The position numbers and the translations under genes were made by a program. The notes under the pieces are model-generated. The model did no database searches and had not been told where the DNA came from. It saw only the letters and a list, made by a program, of their open reading frames with translations. Positions 18,124 to 27,238 of a stretch of 64,000 bases of DNA are shown one piece after another. The number at the start of each line of letters is the position of its first letter. Positions within the stretch are counted from its first letter, which is position 1. Source of the DNA: CAVSRC01 sp963750065 (GTDB taxonomy: Bacteria; Pseudomonadota; Alphaproteobacteria; Rhizobiales; Kaistiaceae); NCBI GenBank assembly GCA_963750065.1, contig CAVVPK010000024.1, positions 62,001 through 126,000 of the forward strand, written 5' to 3'.

Positions 18124-19254
18124 ATGACGGGAACTGAACCGCCAGACACGCAGTTCGAGCAGCTGGCTGCGGATGTCCTCAGGCTGGAGCCGACGCCGCG
18201 CGGGCTCGACCTCAATGCGCCGACATGGATTTATGGCCCCGGCGGCTTCGGCAGGGCGGTGGCCGGGGCGTTGATCATGCTTGGCGTACCGGTCCGGGGG
18301 TTCATCGCCACCAATCCAGGCGCCAATCAGGTCATGGGTCTGCCGGTCGTCGCGGCCAGAGATTCCAGACCCGGCGACGGCGCCCAGATCGTGGTTGGGC
18401 TCTACAGCCGGGAAACTCCGTATGAGGAGATCGCGCGGCTGTGCAAAGGCTTTGGGCTCAAATCCGCTCGCTATCCGTTCGAGTTCTACCCGCAGCTGCG
18501 CGAGCAGCTCGGCTGGCGCTACTGGCTGGGCGCGGCCGGCGAGATACAGCGCCACATCGTAGAACTCGGGGCCGCCTACGCCGTGCTGACGGACGATGTG
18601 AGCCGTGAGGTTTTTTGCCGGATCATCCGTTTCCGGCTTGGGCTCGACATGGACTACTCTGGTTACATCAGCCCCGAGCCGCAGTACTACAACGAGCTGA
18701 CGCTCAGCGTGCTGCCGACTGAAGGCATCCGCTTTGTCGATTGCGGAGCTTTCGACGGGGACTCGTTCCGCGATTTCGCCGCGGTGCGCACGCTCGGCGC
18801 GGCCTATCTCTTCGAGCCGGAAGGTGAGAACTATCGCAAGCTCGTCGCAGGCATCCGCCCCAAAGATGCGACAGTGACATGCCTACCACTCGCGGTTTCG
18901 GACCGCCACCAGATCCTGTCGTTCTCGGGAGCAGGGGAAAGCGCGACGACGGCAGGGGGCAGTAGTGGCGCATCGGTCGCAGCGGTCGCCCTTGACGAAG
19001 CGTTTCCCGCCGCGCCCATCGATTTCATCAAGCTCGACATCGAGGGCGCGGAAGCGTCGGCCCTCAAAGGCGCGCGCAACCTGATCGCCCGCTGCCGGCC
19101 AGTGATCGCGGTCTCGCTCTACCACAAGCAGAACGACATCTGGGAGCTGCCGCTGTTGCTAAAGTCGCTGACCGAGGACTACGACATGTTCATCCGACAA
19201 CACATGTACAACACCTTCAACTCGGTCCTCTACGGCGTTCCCCAACGGCGATGA
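18124..19254 (+). CDS. FkbM-family methyltransferase
   Basis: This 376-residue protein has an N-terminal Rossmann-like portion (about 30-100; WIYGPGGFGRAVAGALIMLG). A C-terminal FkbM S-adenosylmethionine methyltransferase domain follows: FVDCGAFDGDSFRDF (motif I), YLFEPEGENYRKL, FIKLDIEGAEASALKGARNL and VIAVSLYHKQNDIWELPLLL. FkbM proteins O-methylate sugars or polyketides. The N-terminal part resembles the sensor-like half seen in some sugar-modifying fusions. It starts two bases after the NeuB-like stop and its own stop overlaps the HAD gene, so it belongs to the sugar operon. Confidence 0.85.
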   Translation: MTGTEPPDTQFEQLAADVLRLEPTPRGLDLNAPTWIYGPGGFGRAVAGALIMLGVPVRGFIATNPGANQVMGLPVVAARDSRPGDGAQIVVGLYSRETPYEEIARLCKGFGLKSARYPFEFYPQLREQLGWRYWLGAAGEIQRHIVELGAAYAVLTDDVSREVFCRIIRFRLGLDMDYSGYISPEPQYYNELTLSVLPTEGIRFVDCGAFDGDSFRDFAAVRTLGAAYLFEPEGENYRKLVAGIRPKDATVTCLPLAVSDRHQILSFSGAGESATTAGGSSGASVAAVALDEAFPAAPIDFIKLDIEGAEASALKGARNLIARCRPVIAVSLYHKQNDIWELPLLLKSLTEDYDMFIRQHMYNTFNSVLYGVPQRR

Positions 19255-19907
19255 CCCCCGTCCGCGCGTTCATCTTTGATCTCGACGGAACTTTGGTAGA
19301 CAGCGCCCAGGCGATCGCCGGCGTGCTCAATGGAATGCGCGCCGAACGCGGCCTAGACCCGTTGCCGCTGAACCACTTCCGGCGCCAAATCAGCCGCGGC
19401 GTGAAAGAGCTTGTCAGCCGTACCCTCCCCAATTCGGCGCCTGGAGAAATGGTACCGGAGTTCCGACGCCGCTATGCCCTGAGCCGGACCTATGCCAGCC
19501 ACCTCTATCCGGGCGTCGCGGAGACCATCGCCGCGCTCCGCACAGACGGCTGGCCGCTGGCGGTCTGCAGCAACAAGCCTGAAACGCTCTGTCGCAAGGT
19601 GTTGGTCGACGTGGGACTGGACGAGGCCTTCACGGTGGTGGTGGGTGGCGATACGGCCGCCGCGGGCAAGCCCGATCCGGCGCCGCTTCTCCATGCACTT
19701 GCCGCCCTCGGCGCGAACGCCGCAGAGTGCGCACTAGTGGGCGATAGCACGATCGATCAGCGCGCGGCCACCGCCGGGGGGGTGCGCTTCGTGTTTTTCA
19801 CTGGAGGTTATGACGACGGCGTCGACACGAGGAACTGCCAGTGCATCGATACCCTGAGCGACCTATTGCTACTGTTCGCGCTACCGCGTGAAGGCGCCAA
19901 TGCCTGA
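19251..19907 (+). CDS. HAD-family phosphatase (phosphoglycolate phosphatase-like)
   Basis: This is a 218-residue haloacid dehalogenase hydrolase. FIFDLDGTLVDSAQAI contains the nucleophile Asp and acid-base Asp of motif I. LAVCSNKPETLCRKVL is motif II (Ser/Thr then Lys). GDTAAAGKPDPAPLL contains the motif III Lys, and ALVGDSTIDQRAA is motif IV. The helical cap is inserted after motif I (type C1). It overlaps both neighbours. In this setting it probably dephosphorylates a sugar-phosphate intermediate, possibly the product of the NeuB-like synthase. This is inferred from context only. Confidence 0.87.
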   Translation: MTPVRAFIFDLDGTLVDSAQAIAGVLNGMRAERGLDPLPLNHFRRQISRGVKELVSRTLPNSAPGEMVPEFRRRYALSRTYASHLYPGVAETIAALRTDGWPLAVCSNKPETLCRKVLVDVGLDEAFTVVVGGDTAAAGKPDPAPLLHALAALGANAAECALVGDSTIDQRAATAGGVRFVFFTGGYDDGVDTRNCQCIDTLSDLLLLFALPREGANA

Positions 19908-20733
19908 GGTCAAAGCAGCTGTCCACATCCCTCCGACCAAGTTCAATCCGCGGCTCGCCTATGCTCGTCGAGCCAAGCTCTCACCAGGATGCACAAGTAT
20001 GCAGGGAAATACAGTAGCAGAGCGTGTCCGGCAGCATCTGCCGCTGCTGGCGCTCAGGCTGATCCGGGCCTTTCGTGGAGTATCGCAATACGTCACAAGC
20101 GATTACAAGAAGCACCTCTACGACAAGGACTTCATGACCGTTTGGCAGACGGCCAAGGAGAACACTCTCGTGGATGTGCTGCGCCTCCACGAACTGTGGT
20201 CGCTCGTCGGGCAGACGGCCAAGCTTGACCCGGGTGCCTATGTCGAGGTTGGGGTATGGCGTGGCGGTTCGGGCCTTGTTATTGCTGAGGCGCGGAAGCG
20301 CTTCGACGTCACCGGCACAGTGTATCTCGCTGACACCTTCACCGGCGTCGTTAAGGCGGACCCCGCGGTTGATGCCAAATACCGAGGCGGCGAGCACGCC
20401 GATACTTCCCAGGAGTACGTGGCAAACCTGCTCAAGGGCATCGGGGTGAGCGATTTTGAGTTGCTCCGCGGCATTTTCCCGGAGGATACCGCCGACCGCG
20501 TCTCCGGCCAGATCCGCCTGCTGCATGTCGATGTCGACGTCTATCAGGGCGCCAAGGATGTCGTCGAGTGGGCCTTCCCCCGCCTCGTGACATGCGGCAT
20601 CGTAGTCTTCGACGACTATGGCTTCCGCTCCACCGTCGGGGTGACCAAGCTGTGTGAGGAATACGAGCGCGATCCTCGCTTCATATTCATCCACAACTGG
20701 AACGGTCACGCGGTCCTCATCAAGCGCCCGTAA
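19900..20733 (+). CDS. TylF/macrocin O-methyltransferase-like protein
   Basis: TylF-family enzymes methylate sugar hydroxyls using S-adenosylmethionine and a metal. The motifs are YVEVGVWRGGSGLVIAEA (motif I), GTVYLADTFTGV, IRLLHVDVDVYQGAKDVVEW and GIVVFDDYGFRSTVGV, the last two supplying metal-binding acidic residues. The ATG at 19900 overlaps the HAD gene stop. A GTG at 19888 in the same frame is an alternative. Alignment-like similarity starts only after about residue 60, so the true start could be later. With the FkbM protein it suggests a multiply O-methylated sugar. Confidence 0.85.
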   Translation: MPEVKAAVHIPPTKFNPRLAYARRAKLSPGCTSMQGNTVAERVRQHLPLLALRLIRAFRGVSQYVTSDYKKHLYDKDFMTVWQTAKENTLVDVLRLHELWSLVGQTAKLDPGAYVEVGVWRGGSGLVIAEARKRFDVTGTVYLADTFTGVVKADPAVDAKYRGGEHADTSQEYVANLLKGIGVSDFELLRGIFPEDTADRVSGQIRLLHVDVDVYQGAKDVVEWAFPRLVTCGIVVFDDYGFRSTVGVTKLCEEYERDPRFIFIHNWNGHAVLIKRP

Positions 20734-20758
20734 CAACGCAAACATCACCGGATTCCCC

Positions 20759-21811
20759 ATGCCAGCCGCCGACCGTGAGTGGAGTCTCGAGCGTGACCTC
20801 GACGATGTGCTTGAGGGCACCGAGGGCATCTGGGACAACCTGCGCGGCGCCCGTATCTTCATCACCGGCGGTACTGGCTTCATTGGCTCCTGGCTACTCG
20901 AAGCACTGCGCCATGCCGATTTGCGGTTGGGATTGGGCCTTAGGGCCGTTGTGCTTACCCGCCGGCCGGCTGCCTTCGCTCGTAAAGCGCCGCATTTAGC
21001 CGGGTACTCTGGGTTCACTTTCGTCGTAGGCGATGTGATCGATTTTCCATTCCCCGACGGCGCCTTCTCGCACCTGATCCACGCGGCGACCGAAGCGAGC
21101 GCCGATCTCAACCAGAACAATCCGCGCCGGATGTTCGATACTGTCGTTGCCGGGACGCGGCAGGCGCTCGATTTCGCGGTGGAGAAAGAGGTGGTACGCA
21201 CGCTCTACCTGAGCTCGGGGGCGGTATACGGCCAGCAGCCCTGGGAGATGGTGCGCGTGTCAGAGAACTGGCTCGGTGCCCCCGACCCGACCGACCCACG
21301 CAACGCTTATGCCGAGGGCAAGCGCGCTGCCGAGATGCTCTGTGCGATCTACGCCAAGCAGTCCGGCACTCAGATTTCGATCGCGCGCATTTTCGCCCTG
21401 CTGGGCCCGCACTTCCCTCTCGAGATCCATTTCGCTGCCGGCAACTTCATACGCGACGCCCTGGCCGGCCGCCCGGTAGTAATCCACGGCAACGGTACGC
21501 CCTGCCGATCATACCTATACGCGTCCGACCTGACGGTGTGGCTGTTGCACATGCTCGTGCGAGCGGAAGCGGGCAAGGCATACAACGTCGGCTCGGACGA
21601 ATCTGTTTCCATCCGCGACCTCGCCGAGCGCATCGCCAGGCTACTCGGTGACGGTCGTGTCGAGATCCGGGGCGCGCCAGATATCGGCTGGAACCCCGGC
21701 CGTTACGTGCCGGATACAAGTCTTGCGTGTCGTGAGCTAGGTTTGTACAAGTCAGTTCCTCTCGACGAGGCTATACGACGCACTGCCTTCTTCCATGGTT
21801 GGGTAGGATGA
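20759..21811 (+). CDS. NAD-dependent sugar epimerase/dehydratase
   Basis: This is an extended short-chain dehydrogenase. ARIFITGGTGFIGSWLLEAL binds NAD and LYLSSGAVYG supplies the Ser region. NAYAEGKRAAEML holds the catalytic Tyr-xxx-Lys, and SYLYASDLTVWLLHML with AYNVGSDESVSIRDLAERI form the C-terminal sugar-binding part. The ATG at 20759 is chosen over the longer frame because the upstream extension overlaps the previous gene in a non-conserved way. The stop overlaps the next ATG (ATGA). It may act on the CDP-4-keto sugar from RfbG as an epimerase or reductase. The exact substrate cannot be read from sequence. Confidence 0.87.
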   Translation: MPAADREWSLERDLDDVLEGTEGIWDNLRGARIFITGGTGFIGSWLLEALRHADLRLGLGLRAVVLTRRPAAFARKAPHLAGYSGFTFVVGDVIDFPFPDGAFSHLIHAATEASADLNQNNPRRMFDTVVAGTRQALDFAVEKEVVRTLYLSSGAVYGQQPWEMVRVSENWLGAPDPTDPRNAYAEGKRAAEMLCAIYAKQSGTQISIARIFALLGPHFPLEIHFAAGNFIRDALAGRPVVIHGNGTPCRSYLYASDLTVWLLHMLVRAEAGKAYNVGSDESVSIRDLAERIARLLGDGRVEIRGAPDIGWNPGRYVPDTSLACRELGLYKSVPLDEAIRRTAFFHGWVG

Positions 21812-23623
21812 CCAAAATCAAGGTCTCAGACTGGGTTGCGCAAGCGCTTGCCGCGCACGGCATCACTCAAGCCTTCATGGTGACTGGCGGCGGTGCCATG
21901 CACCTCAACCACTCGATCGGGTCGCATCCCAAGATAGACGTCGTCTTCAACCATCACGAGCAGGCCTGTGCCATCGCCGCGGAATCCTACTTCCGCCTCC
22001 ACAATAAGCTTGCTGTGGTCAACACGACCTCGGGCCCGGGCGGCACCAACGCCATAACCGGCGTCTACGGTGCCTTCGTCGAACTCGATCGGGATGCTGG
22101 TAATCTCGGGCCAGGTCAAAATCGAAACGACGGTCCGCTACACCGGTTTGCCGCTCCGGCAGTATGGCGACCAGGAGCTCGATATCGAACGGCTGGTTAA
22201 GCCCATTACCAAGTACGTGCACATGGTGACGGATCCCATGAGCATTCGTTACCACCTTGAAAAGGCTATCTACCTCGCGACCCATGGCCGGCCCGGCCCT
22301 TGCTGGCTCGACATCCCGCTTGACGTGCAGGCGTCTCAAATCGACCCTGATGCGCTTGTCGCCTTCGATCGGGGTGAGATCGATGAGTCATGGAGGAGGA
22401 CCGACGTCGATGCCGCGGCCAAGGCGATCCTTGAAAAGATCGGGGCCGCCAAGCGCCCAGTTATCTATGCCGGTAATGGGCTTAACCTCAGCGGGCAGCG
22501 CGGGAACTTCCTTAAGCTCGCCGACAAGCTGGGCATCCCGGTCGTGACAGGTTTTTCCGCGCACGACCTCATGTATGACGATCACCCGCTCTACATCGGC
22601 CGGCCTGGCACGATCGGCGACCGAGCAGGCAACTTCGTCGCGCAGAGCTCGGACTGCTTGCTGATCTTGGGCACGCGGCTCAACATCCGGCAGGTCAGCT
22701 ATAACTGGAAGACGTTCGGGCGCGCCGCGTACAAGATCTGGGTCGATATTGACCCCGTCGAGTTCGAGCGCTCGAACGTCCGACCGGACATGGCGGTCCA
22801 CGCTGACCTTTGCGACCTCGTGCCGGCGCTGCTCGCGGCGCCTTATGACGGCCCCGCCGTGGGCCACCACGAATGGGTCGCGTGGGGCAAGAAGCGCAAA
22901 GAGAAGTTTCCGGTTGTGCTGCCGGAATATCAACACAACCAGCAGGTAAATCCCTATGTTTTCATGGACACCTTGTTCCGAGAATTGCCTGAAAATCAGA
23001 TCGTGGTCGCCGCCAATGCGACCGCCTGCATCACGAGCTTCCAGGCCGGCAAGATCAAGCGTGGACAGCGGCTGTGGTCGAACTCGGGCAGTGCGACCAT
23101 GGGCTACGATCTGCCGGCTGCGATCGGGGCCTGCAAGGCTTCGAAGGGGCAGTCGATAGTCTGCCTCGCCGGCGACGGCTCGATCATGATGAACCTGCAG
23201 GAGCTGCAGACAATCGTGCACGGCAAACTGGCAGTGAAGATTTTTCTGCTTAACAACAATGGATACGTTTCAATCTCCCAGACACACCGGAATTTCTTCA
23301 ATGGCCACGAGGTGGGCGGTGGCCCGCGCAGCGGCGTCACCTTCCCGGAATTTCAGCGGGTGTTCGAAGCCTTTGGGTTCGCGTACACACGCGCGGCGCG
23401 GCACGAGGGCTTAGCGAATGCGATCCGCATGACGCTTGCAACCGACGGGCCTGCTGCCTGCGAGGTGATGCTAGACGAGAACCAGATCTTCGCCCCAAAG
23501 CTCGGCGCCAAACAGCATCCAGACGGCCGGATCACCTCGCCGGCGCTTGAGGATCTCTCCCCGTTCCTGACCCGCGAGGAGCTCAAAGAGAATATGCTCA
23601 TCGAGCTGATCGAGGAGGGCTGA
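21808..23623 (+). pseudogene. Thiamine-diphosphate enzyme of the acetolactate synthase type, one-base frameshift
   Basis: Residues 1-95 (VSDWVAQALAAHGITQAFMV, HHEQACAIAAESYFR, TTSGPGGTNAITGVYGAF) are the pyrimidine-binding domain with the catalytic Glu. The frame breaks at 22081-22086, where GAACTC stands for the GACTC that would read VDSIGMLVISGQ. The remaining 500 residues are intact: central domain, GYDLPAAIGACKAS, and the ThDP site LAGDGSIMMNLQELQTI followed by LNNNGYVSI. Relatives in CDP-sugar clusters (YerE of Yersinia) add a two-carbon branch from pyruvate to a CDP-keto sugar. Position after rfbF/rfbG fits that role by inference. Both halves are well conserved, so the insertion may be a sequencing error. 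Confidence 0.87.
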
Positions 23624-24067
23624 TGTCAAGTTGCATCGAGTATGTCAGTGTGTTTCTGGCCAAACTTCGCGGAGATCCGCTGAAAGTCCGGTTTCTCGCA
23701 GCAGGCGGCGCGAACACAGTTTTTGGGCTCTTGATATTTCCGGTGCTCTTGCTGGTGCTTGGGCCAATTGGGTTCCATTACATGGTGGTGCTCGTGATTT
23801 GCCAGGCGCTGGCGGTCACCTTCGCCTACGGCACTTACAAGACCTATGTATTCAGGAACTCAAGGAAATTATCTGGCCGAGTATCTGAAATTCTCTGCGT
23901 ACTACACGGGCTATTTCTTGGCCAACCTAGTAATTCTGCCATTCTTCGTTGAATTCCTGCACATGAAACCGATCCTTGCGCAGTTCGTCCTTTCGGTCCT
24001 GGTGATCATCACCAGTTACTTCTGGCACAGCCGCTTCACCTTTGTGCCGAAGAAACTCGGGAATTGA
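23623..24067 (+). pseudogene. gtrA: GtrA-family flippase, one-base frameshift
   Basis: GtrA proteins are small four-helix membrane proteins that flip undecaprenyl-phosphate-linked sugars. VRFLAAGGANTVFGLLIFPV and YMVVLVICQALAVTFAYGTY give helices 1-2 with the TYKTYVFR loop. The frame is lost at 23856-23861 (GAACTC). Removing one A yields RTQGNYLAEYLKFSAYYTGY and helices 3-4 (LANLVILPFFVEF, FVLSVLVIITSYFWHSRFTF), ending at 24067. About 147 residues would be normal. It starts on the stop of the thiamine enzyme (TGATG) and precedes a GtrB-like transferase. Confidence 0.87.
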
Positions 24068-24072
24068 GCTAC

Positions 24073-24993
24073 ATGAGTGAGTTTCTGAGGCGCGCCTGTC
24101 CGCTCTGCGCCGCTTGCCGGCCACAGACCACCGAAGTCACGGCTGAGCACCCAGCTGAAGGGATGGTCTATGGCGATCTTGTTCCATATTGGAACGGCTT
24201 TTTCAAAGAGAAGGCCTTCTTCTCCTATGTGCGATGCCCCTCGTGTGGGTTGCTCTACGCGCCCACGTTCTTCGATTTGAATCAGCTTGGTGCGCTCTAT
24301 ACGCAGATGCCACCCAACATGGCGACAGTACCGCTCCCCGCGCTACGCAAGACGCAGCGTGGCTATTTTGAGGTTCTCAAGATCCATTCAGAACTGAGCG
24401 GCGACTATATCGAAATCGGCCCTGACATTGGTCTGTTCGCTGAGAACTGCCTTCGCGAGGGCAGCTTCAGAAAGTACTGGTTGTTTGAGCCAAATCGAGA
24501 CGTCGAACCTGCGCTCGACAAGTTGTTCAGGGGGCATGACTACACCGTGATCCACGATATGCTGGGTTTCGATGCGGTGCCGGACGCTGTCGCCGGCGCG
24601 GCGGTAATGGTCCATGTGCTCGATCATCTGATCGACCCGGTCGCGACACTCACCGAATTGCGGCCTAAGCTCAAGTCCGGGGGGAAGCTGGCAATCGTCA
24701 CGCATGACGAATCCTCGCTGCTAAGGCGGATCTTCGGGCGACGCTGGCCGGCCTTCTGCTTGCAGCACCCCCAGCTCTACAACAAAAACTCCATGCGCGC
24801 GCTGATGCATAAGGCTGGGTTTCGCGTGCTCGAAATGCGCAAGACCACCAACTACTTCGAGGCCGGATTCCTCCTAAAGCACCTGTTCTGGGCCTTGGGG
24901 CTCAAGGTCGAGAGCATACCACGCTTCGGCGGTTTCATCGTTGGCCTCAAGCTCGGCAACTTGATCACTGTGGCAATCCCCAGGGCGGACTGA
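24073..24993 (+). CDS. Class I SAM-dependent methyltransferase with zinc-ribbon start
   Basis: An N-terminal pair of Cys motifs (CPLCAAC, then CPSCGLLY) suggests a zinc-binding region, as in sugar methyltransferases. The SAM-binding motif is DYIEIGPDIGLFAENCL, with ADxxD-like WLFEPNRDVEPAL and later VHVLDHLIDPVATLTELRP and KLAIVTHDESSLL. The ATG at 24073 is used; a TTG three codons upstream overlaps the gtrA stop. It has 307 residues. It probably methylates a sugar of the same glycan, but C- versus O-methylation cannot be told. The downstream gene follows after two bases. Confidence 0.8.
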   Translation: MSEFLRRACPLCAACRPQTTEVTAEHPAEGMVYGDLVPYWNGFFKEKAFFSYVRCPSCGLLYAPTFFDLNQLGALYTQMPPNMATVPLPALRKTQRGYFEVLKIHSELSGDYIEIGPDIGLFAENCLREGSFRKYWLFEPNRDVEPALDKLFRGHDYTVIHDMLGFDAVPDAVAGAAVMVHVLDHLIDPVATLTELRPKLKSGGKLAIVTHDESSLLRRIFGRRWPAFCLQHPQLYNKNSMRALMHKAGFRVLEMRKTTNYFEAGFLLKHLFWALGLKVESIPRFGGFIVGLKLGNLITVAIPRAD

Positions 24994-24995
24994 CC

Positions 24996-25937
24996 ATGAC
25001 CGAACGCAAACTGATCAGCATCTCGACGCCGTGTTACAATGAGGAGGAGAATATCGATGAACTGTACCGGCGCATCAAACTCGCCATCGCGGCCTTGACC
25101 GATAAGTATGACTTCGAGGTTGTGGTCATCGACAACGCGTCGACCGATGGCACGGTGGAAAAGCTCAAACGGCTGGCGGCGAGCGATCCCATCGTTAAGG
25201 TCATCATAAACATGCGTAATTTCGGGCACATCCGTTCGCCCTACTACGGCATCATGCAGACGCGGGGGGACGCGACGGTTTACCTGGCGTCCGATCTACA
25301 GGACCCGCCAGAGCTTATCCCAGAATTCATCAAGTATTGGGAAAGAGGGTACAAACTTGTCCTCGCCGTCAAGCCGGTAAGTCAGAGCCAGCCCATCAGC
25401 AATGCCTTTCGCAAGGTGTACTACCGGATGCTCGACCGCATCTCGGACATCAAGCTCCTCAACGATGCAACCGGGTTCGGTATCTACGACAGAGAAGTGC
25501 TCGATCAGGTACGTAGAGTCAATGACCCTTATCCCTATTTCCGCGGCCTCATCTCCGATCTCGGCTACGAGATCAAGGCAATCCCCTTCAACCAGCCGCG
25601 ACGGGCGCGGGGGACTAGCAAGAACAACTTCTACACGTTATACGACATCGCAATGCTTGGCATCGTCAGTCATTCTAAGGTGCCGATTCGGCTCGCGTCG
25701 CTTCTAGGCTTCCTCATAGGGGCGCTGAGTCTGATCGCAGCGGTGACGTACTTCGTCCTCAAGCTCCTGTTTTGGAACTCCTTCCCTATCGGCGTCGCAC
25801 CGCTCATGATCGGCGTTTTCTTCCTAATGGGTTTGCAGTTTGTGTTTTTGGGCGTCGTCGGGGAATATATTGCTTCGATCCACACCTATCTGCAAAACCG
25901 TCCTGTCGTGGTCGAAAAGGAACGGGTGAACTTTTGA
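24996..25937 (+). CDS. gtrB: GtrB-like polyprenyl-phosphate glycosyltransferase (GT2)
   Basis: This 313-residue dolichol-phosphate-mannose-synthase-type transferase loads a sugar onto undecaprenyl phosphate. LISISTPCYNEEENIDELYR starts the GT-A fold. VVIDNASTDGTVEKL and YLASDLQDPPELIPEF (the DxQDPPE region with the catalytic DxD-like motif) are diagnostic. NQPRRARGTSKNNFYTLYDI leads to two C-terminal transmembrane helices (about 235-260 and 270-295). With GtrA and the membrane transferase downstream it forms a three-gene set like the phage-derived O-antigen glucosylation cassettes. Its stop overlaps the next start (TTGA). Confidence 0.9.
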   Translation: MTERKLISISTPCYNEEENIDELYRRIKLAIAALTDKYDFEVVVIDNASTDGTVEKLKRLAASDPIVKVIINMRNFGHIRSPYYGIMQTRGDATVYLASDLQDPPELIPEFIKYWERGYKLVLAVKPVSQSQPISNAFRKVYYRMLDRISDIKLLNDATGFGIYDREVLDQVRRVNDPYPYFRGLISDLGYEIKAIPFNQPRRARGTSKNNFYTLYDIAMLGIVSHSKVPIRLASLLGFLIGALSLIAAVTYFVLKLLFWNSFPIGVAPLMIGVFFLMGLQFVFLGVVGEYIASIHTYLQNRPVVVEKERVNF

Positions 25938-27238
25938 CCGCGCTAGGCTCGCACCGATTGACGGCCTTGCTGGCAACCCTGTGCCTGATCCAGGTCGCCG
26001 GGGTGTTCGAATACTGGCGCTTCTACGAGGCCAACCTTTACCTGCCGGCGCCGTTCGTTTACGACAAGACCGACACTTTCATGGATTTCTTTCATCTCAT
26101 GTACTGGGCGGGTAACGACGGGCGGTACAGGATCTGGGGGGCAGTCTATCCGCCAATCAATTTCCTCTTAATGAAGGCCATCAAATGGCTACTCGTGGGG
26201 TCGACGGAATTCGTCGACGGTTTTGCGATCCGCGCCTATTCGGAGCTGGCCCGCTGGGCGGTCGTGGCGATGTACGCGTCGGTTTCGGTATGGATCGTGA
26301 CTACTCGTTCTTGGCGAGCCCTGACCCTCGGTCAACGGGCGCTGGCGGCGATCTTCCTGTTTCTCTCTCCCCCGCTCTTGTTCTCGCTTGAACGCGGCAA
26401 CCTGATTGTGCTGGCCGCCGGGGTCCTGGCGACAGTGGTGTCGCGACCCGGCTGGGCGCGGATCGTTGCGATTGCGGTCCTCATCAACATCAAGCCTTAT
26501 TTCGCGCTGCTGCTACTGGCTTACGCTTCCTCTGATAAGCTTGCCAACTTCATTGCGACGGGTGCGCTTGCTGGGCTCATCTTCATCGTCACGGGCCTCA
26601 TGCTCGACCCGGACTTCCTGTTGTTCCTGGCGAACCTTCTCAGTTTTTCGCAAGCCATGCCGTTTTCAGGCCGCGAGGTGCTGGCGTTACCCTCGAGCAT
26701 CACAGCATTCGCCTATGTCCTTGATGTTGTTTTCTCCGCGGGAAGTCGTGCTGCATACTTCGGCGTCAATCTGCACCAAATCGGAAGTGGAATCACCTTC
26801 CTCAACTACGTTGCGATCGCGGCTGCTATCGCCGTGCTCGTGGCTGCTGCCCGACAGCTTGACGAGCGCGTCGCCATCGCCCTGCTCGTCGTTGTAATCT
26901 CGAACTTCAGTGTCTCGGTCGGTGGCTATTCACTGCTCATGTACCCGGTCCTGCTGCCGGTGTTCCTGAACATGCGGCACAGGTGGATCTACGTTACGAT
27001 CGTGGTAGCCATGTTCCTGCCGCTTGACCGCTTCGTGCTCACGACAGGGCAAATCGGCGTCCAGCATGTATTCTTGTCCAACATGGACGTACCGGTCACG
27101 TGGCAATTGGGAGCGGGCAGTATTCTGCGCCCGTTCCTCAATTACGTTCTGCTGCTTGCAATGACGATCGAAGTAGCTGCTGAGCTCCCCTTTAATTTCG
27201 TTCGCTTCCCACTTAGCAGCAAGGTGATTGAACCGTGA
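25934..27238 (+). CDS. Polytopic membrane glycosyltransferase (GT-C, GT87/GtrS-like)
   Basis: About ten hydrophobic helices with a periplasmic first loop carrying acidic residues (PFVYDKTDTFMDFFHLMYW) and WGAVYPPINFLLMKAI. The YPP motif is typical of GT87/DUF2029 lipid-sugar-dependent transferases. I take the TTG at 25934, which overlaps the gtrB stop; longer frames upstream read into gtrB out of register. It likely transfers the lipid-linked sugar made by GtrB and flipped by GtrA onto the growing glycan in the periplasm. That assignment rests on gene order and topology. Confidence 0.75.
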   Translation: MTALGSHRLTALLATLCLIQVAGVFEYWRFYEANLYLPAPFVYDKTDTFMDFFHLMYWAGNDGRYRIWGAVYPPINFLLMKAIKWLLVGSTEFVDGFAIRAYSELARWAVVAMYASVSVWIVTTRSWRALTLGQRALAAIFLFLSPPLLFSLERGNLIVLAAGVLATVVSRPGWARIVAIAVLINIKPYFALLLLAYASSDKLANFIATGALAGLIFIVTGLMLDPDFLLFLANLLSFSQAMPFSGREVLALPSSITAFAYVLDVVFSAGSRAAYFGVNLHQIGSGITFLNYVAIAAAIAVLVAAARQLDERVAIALLVVVISNFSVSVGGYSLLMYPVLLPVFLNMRHRWIYVTIVVAMFLPLDRFVLTTGQIGVQHVFLSNMDVPVTWQLGAGSILRPFLNYVLLLAMTIEVAAELPFNFVRFPLSSKVIEP

